In this document: piece after piece, positions 9,046 through 19,227 of the stretch
Layout: every line of letters starts with the position of its first letter
Position numbering within the stretch: the first letter of the stretch is position 1
Assembly (NCBI GenBank): GCA_938743325.2
Contig: OW568878.1
Span: forward strand, 372,001-436,000
Direction: 5' to 3'
Length of the DNA stretch: 64,000 bases
From: Pycnococcus provasolii
Lineage: Eukaryota; Chlorophyta; Pseudoscourfieldiophyceae; Pseudoscourfieldiales; Pycnococcaceae
The notes under the pieces: model-generated
The model's input: only the letters and a program-made list of their open reading frames with translations
The model's database searches: none
Told to the model about the DNA's origin: nothing
Program-made: the position numbers and the translations under genes

Positions 9046-10140
9046 TCAAAAGCACGAGTAGTACTGGTTCTCGCACAAACGAGAGCAGCCGTTCTCCGCT
9101 TCCACGTCGTCGTCGTCGGACGTCGCCTCGTTCTCGAAGAAGTCTGTCACATTCGACGATTGTGCGCGCGTCGCACCAGGCATGCCCGCATGCAGAAGCA
9201 TCAGCGAGTTCGCGACGCATCCCTTGTCGTACGGAGGGCGCGTATCCAGCAGGCTCGCGCCGCGTCGGCGGCGACGGCGTGCAGGCAACGTGCCGCCGCC
9301 GTCACAGTCGGAGACATCGCCGTATGAAATGCGATCGACGCGCGCACTCAGCTCGTACGTGGTCTGGTTCGTGGCGATGAGGTACACGTGAAGTGCGGCG
9401 AGTGCGCCGCAGAATGCCGCGCCACAGCCGCTGACGGTCGTCGCGAAAAGTGCAAGCGCGGTCCACGGGCCTGACGTCAAACTGCTGGCGAGCCACATAA
9501 TGCTCACGTGGCTGCCTGAGCGGACGATGTGCGCGGAGGGCAGTGCCGACGTGGCGAGGTGGCAGCTAAGAATACAAAGGAACAGCTGCAGGCACAAGTA
9601 CAGCATGAAGGCGGCGTGATTGCGCAGGCCGATGCAGTTGCCGAGCCAGTGACAGTGGTGGTCAAAGCGCATCACGCAGCGATTGCAGTCGTGGCAGTGC
9701 TTCCCTCTTCGCGGCCTCGGCTGGCTGCAGTACGCGCACAACTTGCTATTGATCAGCCTGCAGTTTTCCGACGGAGCGTCCACGTACCCCGGGTCGCTTC
9801 TGCTCACGTGCCAGTAGCACACCGCCGTGACGACGGCGAGTGCCGCGACGAGCCATGGCCTATTATCGTCCCTATCAGCGCTAAGCACGAACGCCGACGC
9901 GATGGCGAGCACGTGCAAGCTGATCCACGAGAATCGGCTGACGTTCGCGGTCGCCAAGCTCGCCGCGTGTCTTGCTGCGCGGCTTGCGTGTGATCTGTGC
10001 GCGCCCGTTGGACCGGCCGCTATGTTGGTACTTGCCGTCGTTGTATTCGCTCGCAAAGCCACAACACCTTCACTTTCAAAGGCCAAAGAGACCGGTGCGC
10101 TGCTTCCCCCTTTTCCTTTTAAAGGTAAGCTGCCAGCCAT
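9046..10140 (-). CDS. DHHC-type protein S-acyltransferase (palmitoyltransferase)
   Basis: This is a 364-residue frame. I chose ATG 10140 (context cgccATGGC); an extension would need GTG. The Cys-rich domain reads CAYCSQPRPRRGKHCHDC, then CVMRFDHHCHWLGNCIGLRN, with the catalytic Asp160-His161-His162-Cys163. Two hydrophobic segments precede it (around HVLAIASAFVLS and LVAALAVVTAVCYWHV) and two follow (FMLYLCLQLFLCILSC and LFATTVSGCGAAFCGALAALHVYL), the usual four-pass layout. After the third and fourth segments comes NQTTYELSARV, resembling the family's TTxE motif. DHHC enzymes transfer palmitate to cysteines at Golgi, ER or plasma membranes. All zinc and catalytic positions appear intact. The C-terminal tail is acidic. 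Substrates are unknown. Confidence 0.92.
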   Translation of the reverse strand: MAGSLPLKGKGGSSAPVSLAFESEGVVALRANTTTASTNIAAGPTGAHRSHASRAARHAASLATANVSRFSWISLHVLAIASAFVLSADRDDNRPWLVAALAVVTAVCYWHVSRSDPGYVDAPSENCRLINSKLCAYCSQPRPRRGKHCHDCNRCVMRFDHHCHWLGNCIGLRNHAAFMLYLCLQLFLCILSCHLATSALPSAHIVRSGSHVSIMWLASSLTSGPWTALALFATTVSGCGAAFCGALAALHVYLIATNQTTYELSARVDRISYGDVSDCDGGGTLPARRRRRRGASLLDTRPPYDKGCVANSLMLLHAGMPGATRAQSSNVTDFFENEATSDDDDVEAENGCSRLCENQYYSCF

Positions 10141-10399
10141 GGCGAAACGCAAATGATGAACATCGATGGGGAGCAACCACAGGCACTTGCATACCCAATA
10201 CCACTTGCTCACTCACTCACTCACAGATGCCGTCTCACGGATGCATGCGGATGGCAGAGTCAGACCACCTATCAAGTCAATGGAACAAGTCCATTGGTGG
10301 TGAAAAGATCTTTCCCTTTCAGGCGCTGATAAGTCAATAAAACAACGCGGCACGCGCCATACAACATTAGCCTGTGTTGGTTTGACCATTGCGCTTGCG

Positions 10400-11920
10400 A
10401 TGGCGAACAACGTCCCAGGGGATGACAAGCTCTCCGCGCTCCACAGACTCAAGACGCTCTCCTCCTCAAAGTCAGCCTCAAGGCACAGCCGTGCGCCGTT
10501 CGCGGCGTCGTCAGCCGCGCGAGCGCACGAGGCGACGGATGCCTACATGGACAGATTTCACGAAGGCCTTAAGGCGATGGGACTCGACGACGACAACGAC
10601 GACGACGAGGGCGAGCAAAGCACGCACGGGAGCGCACAGGCGAAGGATCGGCGCGTGTGGACGATACCGGCGAAGGGTGCGGGTGGAGGAGCAAGGACGG
10701 CGGCGGCAGCGCCTCGCCGTGCTGTCGCAGGGGCGAGGGCGGCAGCACGGGCGGCGCCTGCGGACGCGCAGAGTGCGGAGTCGAGCTCGACACGGCACGA
10801 CACGGGAAGGTGGCTGACAGGCCCGCTCGACGCCGCGGGAACGGAAGTCGACCTCAGCGACCGGCCGCTGCTCTGCGGATCCGCGCACGGAGACCGGGTC
10901 GTGCTTGGTGGCTCTGATCACGCACTGTACGAGGTGGATGCCGTCACGGGACGGCGCACGCGTCAGCTGTACAACAAAAGGTGTGGACACGCGGAGTGGG
11001 TGACGTGCGTCGCGCACTGTCCGGACGGGCGTGTCGTCAGCGGCGGGATGGACTCGAAGCTGTGCGTGTGGGACGCACGCGGCGTGAAGTGTACGGATCT
11101 CGTCGGACACGCGGGTTCCGTGGCGGAGGTGAAGGTGGCGAGTTCTGGCGAATGTGCCGTCAGCGCGAGCTACGACAAGACGGTGCGAATATGGCCGCTG
11201 AGCGTCCGTGGCATGCGCGGCGGCGGCGGCTGCGCTGTGCTGAAGGCGCACAAGGCGCCGGTGATCAGCCTGGACGCGCCAATGACGGGCCAGCTCGCCG
11301 CGAGCGGGGCGCGCGACGGCGAGCTGGCGGCGTTCGACATCAGCGCGGCGGCACCTCTGGCTCGCGGCCTTGCGCACGAAGGTCACGTCACCGCCGTGAT
11401 GTTCCGTCTTCTGAGCGGGAGCGCCGGCGCGGAGACATCTGAGCTGTTCACGGGCGGGCAGGATGGATACGTTCGCCATTGGGATGCGCGTGCAGGCTTT
11501 GCTTCGCCGGCTGCGCAGGCTGCAGCTCACCGTGCCGCTGACGGCGGCACAGGCGCCGTGGGACTGTTGGCACAGGCGCCAATGCGGCACCTCTTGATTA
11601 CCGGCGGCGCGGACGGTGCCGCTTGCGTGTTCGACGTGCGCCGCGCGTCCGCGCCTCTGGCGAAGCTTTCAAGCCACTCGGACTTTCTTTACGCGATGAC
11701 GGTGGTTGGCGACAGGGTCCTTGTGACAGGTGACGGCCGCGGCGAGGTTCACTTCCACGACCTTGCTGCGGCGGTGGATGGCGTGGAGGCGAAGTGCGCG
11801 TACGCGCTAGGTGCGGGCCGCAACGCCGTTCGGTACGTCGGCGCCGTTGGTGCGAGCGACGCGCTCGTGTGCGCCGGCGACGACGGAAACGCCCTCGTGT
11901 ATCGTTACGGAATCGCGTAA
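10400..11920 (+). CDS. WD40-repeat beta-propeller protein
   Basis: This is a 506-residue product from ATG 10400; an in-frame TTG upstream was not used. The first 140 residues are Ala/Ser/Arg-rich with an acidic run (DDDNDDDEGE). After that, seven or eight propeller blades are visible, for example CGHAEWVTCVAHCPDGRVV ... LCVWDARG, LVGHAGSVAEV ... VRIWPL, HEGHVTAVMF ... VRHWDAR and SSHSDFLYAM ... VHFHDLA. The chain ends straight after the last blade. Such propellers are scaffolds; no extra domain tells which complex. The stop lies 18 bp from the stop of the next gene on the other strand. Confidence 0.88.
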   Translation: MANNVPGDDKLSALHRLKTLSSSKSASRHSRAPFAASSAARAHEATDAYMDRFHEGLKAMGLDDDNDDDEGEQSTHGSAQAKDRRVWTIPAKGAGGGARTAAAAPRRAVAGARAAARAAPADAQSAESSSTRHDTGRWLTGPLDAAGTEVDLSDRPLLCGSAHGDRVVLGGSDHALYEVDAVTGRRTRQLYNKRCGHAEWVTCVAHCPDGRVVSGGMDSKLCVWDARGVKCTDLVGHAGSVAEVKVASSGECAVSASYDKTVRIWPLSVRGMRGGGGCAVLKAHKAPVISLDAPMTGQLAASGARDGELAAFDISAAAPLARGLAHEGHVTAVMFRLLSGSAGAETSELFTGGQDGYVRHWDARAGFASPAAQAAAHRAADGGTGAVGLLAQAPMRHLLITGGADGAACVFDVRRASAPLAKLSSHSDFLYAMTVVGDRVLVTGDGRGEVHFHDLAAAVDGVEAKCAYALGAGRNAVRYVGAVGASDALVCAGDDGNALVYRYGIA

Positions 11921-11938
11921 TGTGTAGGTTTACATTTA

Positions 11939-12412
11939 CTACGAGTTCTTCGCATTCTCCATGATACCAACGAAGTTGTTGAGCGTGCTCGCCGCCTTGA
12001 CGCTCCTCGCCGTTTCCCTCTCGAGTTCGTTCTCGAGGTTTGCGAGTCGTGCCCTCATCGCCGTTTTCTGCGCCTGCTTCGCGCGTTCGGCGTAGTCGTG
12101 CGGCAGTGCGCTCGGGTCGACGTTGTTCGGTTTGTCTGTGATTTGGTGTGCGACTGCCTTTTTTGCCATGACGTCTTGGTAGCCTTGTTTTTTGCGCAGT
12201 TCGTCCCTGACGAGCGGCACGCAGGGTATTCCGAGCGTGTTGTTTCTCATGTGCGGGAGTGTGGCTGCTTGTGTAGACACGGCCGTTTGCGGGTTGACGT
12301 TGTTCGCGGTCGCGACACGTTTATCTTCGGTGTCAACACGTTTACGCCAGAAGTGGTCGGCGGCAACTTCCGAGCAGCAGTGGCGTCCGACACCCACGTA
12401 CGAAGACGACAT
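11939..12412 (-). CDS. Small conserved-looking protein with C-terminal coiled coil
   Basis: This is a 157-residue frame from ATG 12412. There is no signal peptide or membrane segment. The middle is extended and polar (MRNNTLGIPCVPLVRDELRKK), and residues about 110-150 form a helix/coiled coil (ERAKQAQKTAMRARLANLE, then ELERETARSVKAAS). The style, short extended motifs plus a helix, resembles small axonemal or microtubule-inner proteins. That is only an impression, and I cannot name a family. It is tail-to-tail with the WD40 gene, 18 bp between stops. Confidence 0.6.
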   Translation of the reverse strand: MSSSYVGVGRHCCSEVAADHFWRKRVDTEDKRVATANNVNPQTAVSTQAATLPHMRNNTLGIPCVPLVRDELRKKQGYQDVMAKKAVAHQITDKPNNVDPSALPHDYAERAKQAQKTAMRARLANLENELERETARSVKAASTLNNFVGIMENAKNS

Positions 12413-13415
12413 CGTAAAACTTAGTAAAACTGATACGAAATTCTTAAGATGGGGAGAATGAATGAGGAGAGGATGGGAAAAAAACTCGTCGTCGCGAACG
12501 ACGATTCGACGAACGCGTTCCGTGAGAGCTGAGGCTCAGCTACCACTACCAAACGAGGAGTCAGCTGCCTGCTGCAGCGACGTTGACTGTACCTCTAAAC
12601 TTTATCGTAAACTTTACCAACTTACCACTAGTCTATTATCACGTGCAGCAACTCGGCAACTCCACTTCAATCAAGCTTGGTAAAGGTAGTTGCGCGTGAC
12701 CACCAGTGATGTCATAGAAGTACATAAGCTTCGCCTGCTTCACGCCTCTGCTTCACTCTCTGCTTCGCCTGCTTCCTCCGCCTGCTTCACGCCTCTGCTT
12801 CCCACCTCCTTCATCGAAACAGTTCGTGCAAACAGTTCGTCGTCGTGCAGTTCACGTCGTCGTGCGCGTCGTCCCGAAGTGTTGTCGCTGGGGTGTGTTT
12901 CTTGACCACGTGCATGAGCGCACTGCGCACAAGAAACAGTCCGTCGCTATTGGCGTGTGTTTCTTGACCACCAGTGTTTCTTTCACCACGTGCATGAGCG
13001 CACAATGAGCGCGTCGTCGTGGTGTTCTCGCACCTCGTAGTTCTTATCTGTACCACCGCGCGAGTCGGCGTTGGTAGTCGGCGTGTTTCACCAGCGTGTT
13101 CACCTAGCGTGTTCACTCACTCACTCACTCACGTTTCAGCCTTCAGGCGCAGGTTTGGCGCCGCTCACTTCACTCGCTCAGGCATCAGCAAAGCTTTGAA
13201 CGCACACAGGCTGAAGTGGAAGGAAGCTTTTTAGAAGGAGAAGTTCCCGCGCGCGTAACTTATCGTAGTGATATACATTCCAGGCAGCATTTGCCACTCC
13301 ATCCTTCTTCTTCAATCTTCACAGCACCTCCCTCCATTCTTCTTGACACATCCTTCTTCACAGCACAGCTCCACAGCTTCAGTTTAGTGCATAGTGTTGT
13401 AAGATAACAAGGAGT
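12413..13415. other. Divergent intergenic region with repeated CACGTG elements
   Basis: This 1 kb lies between divergent genes. No coding exon is convincing. It holds TAGTCTAT (12629), two near copies of a Pyr-rich GCCTGCTTCACGCCTCTGCT block (12732 and 12781), the repeated G-box segment described separately, and an ACTC run near 13110-13132. Confidence 0.65.
12897..13003. promoter_or_regulatory. Two copies of a G-box segment with GTTTCTTG half-sites
   Basis: ACCACGTGCATGAGCGCAC occurs exactly at 12905-12923 and 12985-13003, 80 bp apart, each containing the palindrome CACGTG (bHLH/bZIP core). GTTTCTTG at 12897 and its complement CAAGAAAC at 12930 bracket the first copy, and GTTTCTTG recurs at 12959. 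A regulatory role is inferred. Confidence 0.45.
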
Positions 13416-15192
13416 ATGGCGTGCAGTCTCTTGGGCGTCTCTTACAGGGCATTCAACGTGTCGTCTGTTTTAGATGTCGCGTACATGGTCCCACACAGTG
13501 CCTCACAACCTGACGGGTTGCTGATATGTGCCATGCACGCTTCGAAAGCTTTCACTCCTTCTCAGGCATACTCCAACGCGGTCGTCCTTTCTGTCGAGGA
13601 GGGAGGAAGCCAGTTCGCACAAGGTGACACGCGATATCTAAGCCTTCCAGAAAATAAAATCGATAACGCGCCGTTCTTCACGCCAGCTCGAACGTACAAC
13701 TTGAGGCCCGTGGAAATAGGAACCGTCGAAGACGTGCTCGCGACGGACGCAAGGTTCGCGGTACGTGCAAGACACACTCAACGGAAACGCGAAACCGTTT
13801 TTTCTCGAAGAAAGCGTGTATCTCACCAAACACACACACACACACACACAAAACAAATATATATATATACAGAACACATTCTCTCTGTCTCGCTTTGACG
13901 ACTTTGTCGTCGACGCACACGGTGCAAGTCTGCAAGGCCTCGTTCAGCATGCCGAGGCACCAAGCCAAAGCGAGTCGTCGTTCGTCGTCGACGCCAATCC
14001 CACCGACGGTTTCGACGATACGCACAGGCGAGGTGGAAACTGTGCACTGCTGACGGCGAAGTGGCAGCGCGGGCTCAGATACCGAATACGCGTGAACCTG
14101 CAGAATCCAAAGTCCGCCGAGCAGGCGGCGCGCGAAAGCGTCGCGGCGTGGGTCACGACGCTCACGTACACAAAACCCACCGCCAATACAGGCCTGCGCT
14201 TCTCGGTGCGCGGGCCACGCTATGGCACAGCCTGCACGGCGTCGCCGAGTCTTGCCGATCGACTCTTGCTAAGAGACAGCTGTGCTGACCTGCGGGAAGT
14301 GATGCCTGCCATGCGTTCCGCCGTGAGCAGCGGTGGTGCGCGAGCCGAGGATGTCGCTGCGGTGACGGCAGGCGAATTGGCGCTTAGCACCGCGTCCGCG
14401 GCGGCTTGCGAGGCTGTTTTGAATTCGCTTGTCGGCACACCGGTGAACTTGAATGTTTCGTCGCGCATCAACTTAGCGCTGGCTGCTCCGCGCACACTTC
14501 CGCCATGCTCCACGGGAATGCGGCGTGCGCTCGACGGCACGTGCGTCGCTTGCGCACCAGGAGCGGGTGCGGACTGCGCGTGCCCGTCAGATCGTCCAGT
14601 GCAGCCTGTCGGCAGTGTGGCGTGTGGCTCACGTCGCTTCGGCGGTGCAAATTCGACGACGGAGTCGCTGGCGCTCCTCTGCAGCTCGCTATCGCGCATC
14701 AAGGACAAGTCGCCTGCGTCGCTCGCGCGCGGCGCGGTCGAATCGCTGCTTGAGTACGCGCCAGATTCCTTTGACGAGCATGCCATCATGAGGGCGAATG
14801 CGACGTTCTGGGCTCGCTACGCGATCGATCCGCGCATGGCGGATAATCCGAGTCGGCGGTACACTGGTCTGATGCCACGGTGTGCGGGCTGTGACGTTGC
14901 CGGCGAAATCAAGCCCGGCGAGCCGCTGGCTGACCACGACCTGCGCTTTCGCTCGATCGCGGGAGTTCGAACAGCTGGCTTGGCGATCAGTGACGCGGGC
15001 GTTCCGTGCGAGTCTCTCGTCGGCCCTGAAGTGATGACGGCTGCTCGTGCACCACCCGTCGAGGGTGCCGATGGAGGTGCGTCCGACGAGTTTGCGAGAA
15101 CGGCCAATCCCGGCTTGGCAGAAGGCCAGATGCGCGACGCGTTTGGCGCGTACGAGGATCAGTACATGTGTGACGCGCTTCCCTCCAACTGA
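13416..15192 (+). CDS. Two-exon protein of unknown function
   Basis: The exons are 13416-13760 and 13873-15192. The 112-nt intron has donor GTACGTGC and acceptor ATATACAG, phase 0, giving 554 residues. Removing it drops a run of His/Thr and Ile/Tyr residues that would be encoded by the CA and TA microsatellites inside it. The protein starts at ATG 13416 (aggagtATGG). I see no membrane segment or clear signal peptide. A Cys-rich patch lies at about 330-370 (GTCVACAPGAGADCACPSDR) and a second pair at MPRCAGCDV. Ala content is high elsewhere. I do not recognise the family. The Cys pairs could bind metal or form disulfides. Confidence 0.72.
13829..13869. repeat. CA and TA microsatellites inside an intron
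   Basis: About 11 CA units (13829-13850) are followed by about 6 AT units (13857-13869), just before the acceptor of the intron at 13761-13872. Confidence 0.9.
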
Positions 15193-15372
15193 AAAGTCAG
15201 TCACGATTGTCACTCACATACATCTTCTGTAACTTAAAAAAATGATAGACTATCATCACACCTCGTAAACGGCGCATCTCTTCAAGCGAACGACACGCAA
15301 TTTCCTGGTTATACGATCCCGTCGTGGGAAATTCAGCTTATTGATCTCCTTCCAAGCAAGGGCCACCCCGGA

Positions 15373-15387
15373 TTAGGGTTAGGGTTA
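15373..15387. repeat. Short interstitial telomere-like motif
   Basis: Two TTAGGG units plus a partial one, 75 bp before the ATG of the DUF455 gene. Confidence 0.8.
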
Positions 15388-15460
15388 CGGGCGTCTCGAC
15401 CCACGGATTTCCCTCGTCACCTTCTCCGGTTTATCCCCTCGTCGATTGATTAGTCTGTGC

Positions 15461-16738
15461 ATGTCGTCGTCGGCGGCGGCGGCGGCGTGTATTCAAAAGT
15501 CTTCTCGATTTCCCGCAACTTCAGCAACCAAGTATCATCAGTCATATTCCCCTTTGTTGTTAACCTTACAACAAAGGCGTCAAAAATACCGTTCTATTTC
15601 TATTCGCAGTCCCTTCAGCAGTATTCGCAGTAGTCCCTTCTCTGTTCTCATGTCTGCGAAGTCTTCTCTTGAAGCGATGACTCCTGTGAATCCTGTGACT
15701 ACCCGTAGTATGGATAGTACCACCTTGTTGAAAGAAACACCCCCCGGCCCCGGGGGGTACGTCATCACGCTCGAAGATGGAACGTGCGATGTAATTGATC
15801 GCGATCCACAGCCGGGTGACTCCGCCGTGCATGCCGCTGTCGCCGTGCTGAATACGCCGCGCGCCGTCGAAAAGGCACGCAAGAGTGAGATTGCAAAGCA
15901 GCTCATACAGTCAGGGGAAATCCTTCTCGCACCACCTAACAACATCAAGCACGTGCAGTGCCCCGATAGGCCAGCACGCGCAGATGACGACGTACAGGTG
16001 ACGGACCCAAGGCAAGTGCCCAGACGAAAGAAGGCGTCGCTGAGAGGGAAGGAGGCGCGACTGCAGATGCTTCATAGCATCTGCCACATAGAAAGCTGGG
16101 CGATTGACCTCAGCTGGGATATGGTCGCACGCTTCGGGCCGAGTCGCGGCATGCCGGAGGACTTCTACCACGACTGGTGTCGTGTCGCTGTGGAAGAGGC
16201 TGACCACTTCACACGCCTGCGCTCTCGTCTTGTCGAACAGGAAAAAGACTACGGCGCTTACGCAGTGCACGACGGGCTGTGGGAGTCCGCGTACCGAACG
16301 AAGGACAGCGTGCTGAGCCGGTTGGCGGTCGAGCACTGCGTGCACGAGGCGCGCGGGCTAGACGTCATGCCCAAAACGATAGCCAAGTTTCAGGATGCCG
16401 GCGACAAGGAGACGGTGGAGCTGCTGGAGTCCATAATTTATCCAGAGGAAATTACGCACTGCGGTGCGGGCGTGAAGTGGTTTCGCAGCGTGCACGGCCG
16501 GCTTACCGCACGAGAAGCAGACGACGTGTCTGCGCCATGGTTTGATGATGAGGTGAAGGCGACGAGGAGAGACAACCCAGCCAGCGACGACGACGACGAC
16601 GACGAAGGTGTAGTGAGGCGAGCCTTCCGTCACTGCGTTGCGACGTACTTCCATGGTCAAATCAAGCCGCCTTTCAACGAGGAGGCGCGTGCCAAGGCGA
16701 ATCTTCCCAAGGCGTGGTACGACCCTCCGCCTGTGTAA
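15461..16738 (+). CDS. DUF455 ferritin-like protein, probably organelle-targeted
   Basis: The product is 425 residues from ATG 15461; a longer frame would start at TTG. The first 65 residues are Ser/Ala/Arg-rich and nearly free of acidic residues, as in plastid or mitochondrial presequences; ATG 15650 would remove this part. Residues about 190-350 match DUF455: LHSICHIESWAIDLSWDMVA, FYHDWCRVAVEEADHF, AVEHCVHEARGLDVMPKTI, then IIYPEEITHCGAGVKWF. The E-x-x-H and E-E-x-x-H pairs (HIESWA, EEADHF, HEARGL, EEITHC) are the expected di-metal ligands of a ferritin-like four-helix bundle. The family has no firmly settled reaction. An acidic linker (DDDDDDEG) precedes the C-terminal segment. Confidence 0.88.
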   Translation: MSSSAAAAACIQKSSRFPATSATKYHQSYSPLLLTLQQRRQKYRSISIRSPFSSIRSSPFSVLMSAKSSLEAMTPVNPVTTRSMDSTTLLKETPPGPGGYVITLEDGTCDVIDRDPQPGDSAVHAAVAVLNTPRAVEKARKSEIAKQLIQSGEILLAPPNNIKHVQCPDRPARADDDVQVTDPRQVPRRKKASLRGKEARLQMLHSICHIESWAIDLSWDMVARFGPSRGMPEDFYHDWCRVAVEEADHFTRLRSRLVEQEKDYGAYAVHDGLWESAYRTKDSVLSRLAVEHCVHEARGLDVMPKTIAKFQDAGDKETVELLESIIYPEEITHCGAGVKWFRSVHGRLTAREADDVSAPWFDDEVKATRRDNPASDDDDDDEGVVRRAFRHCVATYFHGQIKPPFNEEARAKANLPKAWYDPPPV

Positions 16739-17404
16739 TGAAATGCAACAAATTCACCTTAACAATTACGACACCTATCCACCCACCAACTGTTAACAGT
16801 CCGGCACACCATATGGCGGTGTATCTTGCGTCATCCCATCCTACTACGATAGACTAGGTATAGGCCTATAGACACCTTCACCACTTCAAGACTTGTTCAA
16901 CACACTTGTTTGTTTCCTTGTATTGCGTTTGTGATTACTCTTAAGGGTATGGTAGGGGGTTTTAGGGGGGGCCAGTATTGCCAATGAAGGTCATCTTTTA
17001 CACAAACCGAAATTAAAACCAAAAGTAGGTCTCCTGCTCCAGTAACTCCAGTAACCAACTATAGTCAACAGGGAGGGAGGGTGGGAGGTTGTTTGCGAAG
17101 CAAGCAACCAACAGCAAGAGTGGATACGCGCGAGCAGCCTTAAGGGAGAGGCCGCCGGAGGGTCTCGAGACCCTCCGGGCGGCCGCCCAGAACCAGCTGC
17201 GCGAGCGACTCCCCCCAATCAAAAACCCCAATTAAACAAGTAGAACTGAAGATTTTAGGGGGGGCCAGTATTGCCATCATAGTCACGTATCTCCACGAAG
17301 AGGAGAGACGAGTGTCACCAATCGTGACGCCAAATTGGCCAGCGGCGAGCTCCAAGGCGCGACAGGCGCGACAGGCACCTCCACAGGAGGCGGCGGCAAG
17401 CCGA
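16739..17404. other. Intergenic region leading into the retroelement fossil
   Basis: There is no coding frame. It holds TAGTCTAT in reverse (16849-16856) and two copies of a short sequence TTTTAGGGGGGGCCAGTATT (about 16958 and 17253) spaced 295 bp apart, which may be part of the element that follows. A GC-rich hairpin (GGAGGGTCTCGAGACCCTCC) lies at 17157-17176. Confidence 0.5.
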
Positions 17405-18546
17405 TGAGGTGGCCAAAAAGGATCTTTCTCGAATTCGACGACATAAGATGGAATCTTATCAGCATGTTTTTCCTATCTGCCAAAATACACCTACGGTTTC
17501 TTCTACTGTTCGCTCTCGTACTCTCTCACGTCGGTCCACACCTCTTCCTTCTAATTTGGTTGGTCAAGTCATTGAACATCTTCTGGACCGTCCTGCTCTT
17601 GATTCCGACCATGCTGTTTTCTTGGCTGGACTCATTCTTTCTTTGGATTCCTCTACAAACTGTTACCTGGTTAAATATACTGATGGTATTACAGCTACTC
17701 TCTCTGCTGATGTCGTTAAGACTCTTTTACTTCCCCCTGATCCGGTCGGAGTCTCGGATTAGATGTTGGGGAGAATGTTAAGGTTCGGGGTTTCTTTTTG
17801 GTTTTCTATTCGGGTTTCCCTTAGGGGATCCCGGTTCTCTTTGTTTTGGATCTTTATTTGGGTTTCTTGTGGATACCTGTTGGTCTCCACTGGATATTTT
17901 TATGGTTTGTCTTAAGTGATAAGGTTAGCTCTGGTTGTGTATGGCCGCCGATGGCCAACGCGTTTGGCCAACGCGTTTACTTCGTTTACTTTGAGAATGG
18001 TTATACATATAGATTCCTTTTCTTTGGTCTTCTCTTCGTGAGAGCCGTTCCCTCTTGGATTCGATTGGATTCTCTTCGATTGGCTCCCATGAGCCCTCGT
18101 TATATGTTGCCGTTGTAGCGGGCATGACGAGATGGTACTTTTCGCTGGCAGTACCAGAGCTGCTGCACTTACGGATCGAAGTACTCGAACTGCTTGCTGC
18201 GGCAGCAGCGTACTATACGTTCGCGCATCTGCTGCCGCCTGACCGCGTCATCGTCCACTTCATCGACTCGCAGGTGGCTTTCGCATGGGTAGCCAAAGGC
18301 TACGCCTCACAGCTTCACGTCGCAGACATTGTGAACCAACTGCACCTCGACCACTTGCACAGACAAGTCTGGTTCGAGTGGTTGGACTCGGATGCAAACA
18401 TCGCTGACATTCCGAGCAGAGGAGATCCGGAGGATCCTGCCCTGGCTGGAGACTACGCCATACTGCGAGAACTGGGTGCGACGCGCATAACCGCGAAACT
18501 CCCACCCATCCCACCCTCTTACTACGCAGCCGCAGCTACACCTTGA
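17405..18546 (+). mobile_element. Fossil of an RT-type retroelement, DIRS-like or related (broken)
   Basis: The right part (about 18119-18546) encodes an RNase H-like domain of the kind that follows reverse transcriptase in DIRS-like and related elements (VLELLAAAAAYYTFAHL, HFIDSQVAFAWVAKGYAS, DANIADIPSRG). The left part holds a short chromo/Tudor-like piece (CYLVKYTDGITATLSADV). Polymerase and integration parts are not recognisable, so this is a broken, incomplete copy. Family assignment is tentative. Short direct repeats to its left may mark one edge. The sequence is more AT-rich than the flanking genes. Confidence 0.6.
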
Positions 18547-19227
18547 GGTTCTCCCTCTCTGTGTCTGGCACGCTCGGCTTTGCCGTTCCTGCCAGGCATG
18601 GGGAAATGGAGAAGTCGACCGCGACGACAACCTCCTGCCAACGATTCGTTCGTCGTTGGGCGCCCCCACCTGTAATTACACATCTCGTGTAAGACTCGTT
18701 GCAGTTACTACTTCTTAAGTCGTCGCACAGTTGTACACAATCCAAAGGACGGGATTGGCAGGGGGGTTCCCTTGCCCGCTTGCCCGGTTTTTCCCCTTGG
18801 AAGAGTTCCTTGGAAGAAACAGGGAGCTCCCAGGAGGCGTTAGAGCTTGCCAGGTGGCACCTGTTCTCCCCTGACTGCCTTGCCTGATGCATGCAGGCCC
18901 CTTTCCTTTTGCCTGTTGCTTCAAGCCGCGTGCACGACCTGCTTCAGTGAACTTACTTGCCAGGTGCCTTGTGAGTGACGCTTCCGGCTTCCCCATCAGT
19001 CAATCAATCAGTCAAGTCCATCAGTCGCTCATTCTTGTCTTGCTTGTGATCACTTGCGATCACTTGCGATCACTTGCGATCACTTGCGATCACTTGCGAT
19101 CACTTGTGTTGATTATAAAGGCCTTAAGGCCTTAAGGTTGGTTTGTCGTAGTTATTTTAATCATATCCTTGTCTCAGTTTATTATTTTAGGCTCAGTTTC
19201 ACCTTACAGTAGTTGTTTCATAATAAT
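18547..19227. other. Intergenic region with tandem repeat
   Basis: There is no supported gene. CT-rich blocks repeat TTGCC(T/C) words (18760-18970), followed by the 10-bp tandem repeat at 19041-19106, an AAGGCCTTAAGGCCTTAAGG palindrome at 19117-19136, and CTTACAGTAG at about 19203. Confidence 0.6.
19041..19106. repeat. 10-bp tandem repeat (GATCACTTGC), about six copies
   Basis: CACTTGCGAT repeats perfectly at 19051, 19061, 19071, 19081 and 19091, with degenerate copies at both ends. Each unit carries GATC. The 10-bp period puts one copy on the same face of every helical turn. Confidence 0.92.

Noticed and set aside
15446-15460. TTG start giving a longer DUF455 protein
   Set aside because: An ATG follows within five codons; the same reasoning moved the starts of the WD40, P450, DHHC, SCC2, receptor and bZIP genes to ATG.
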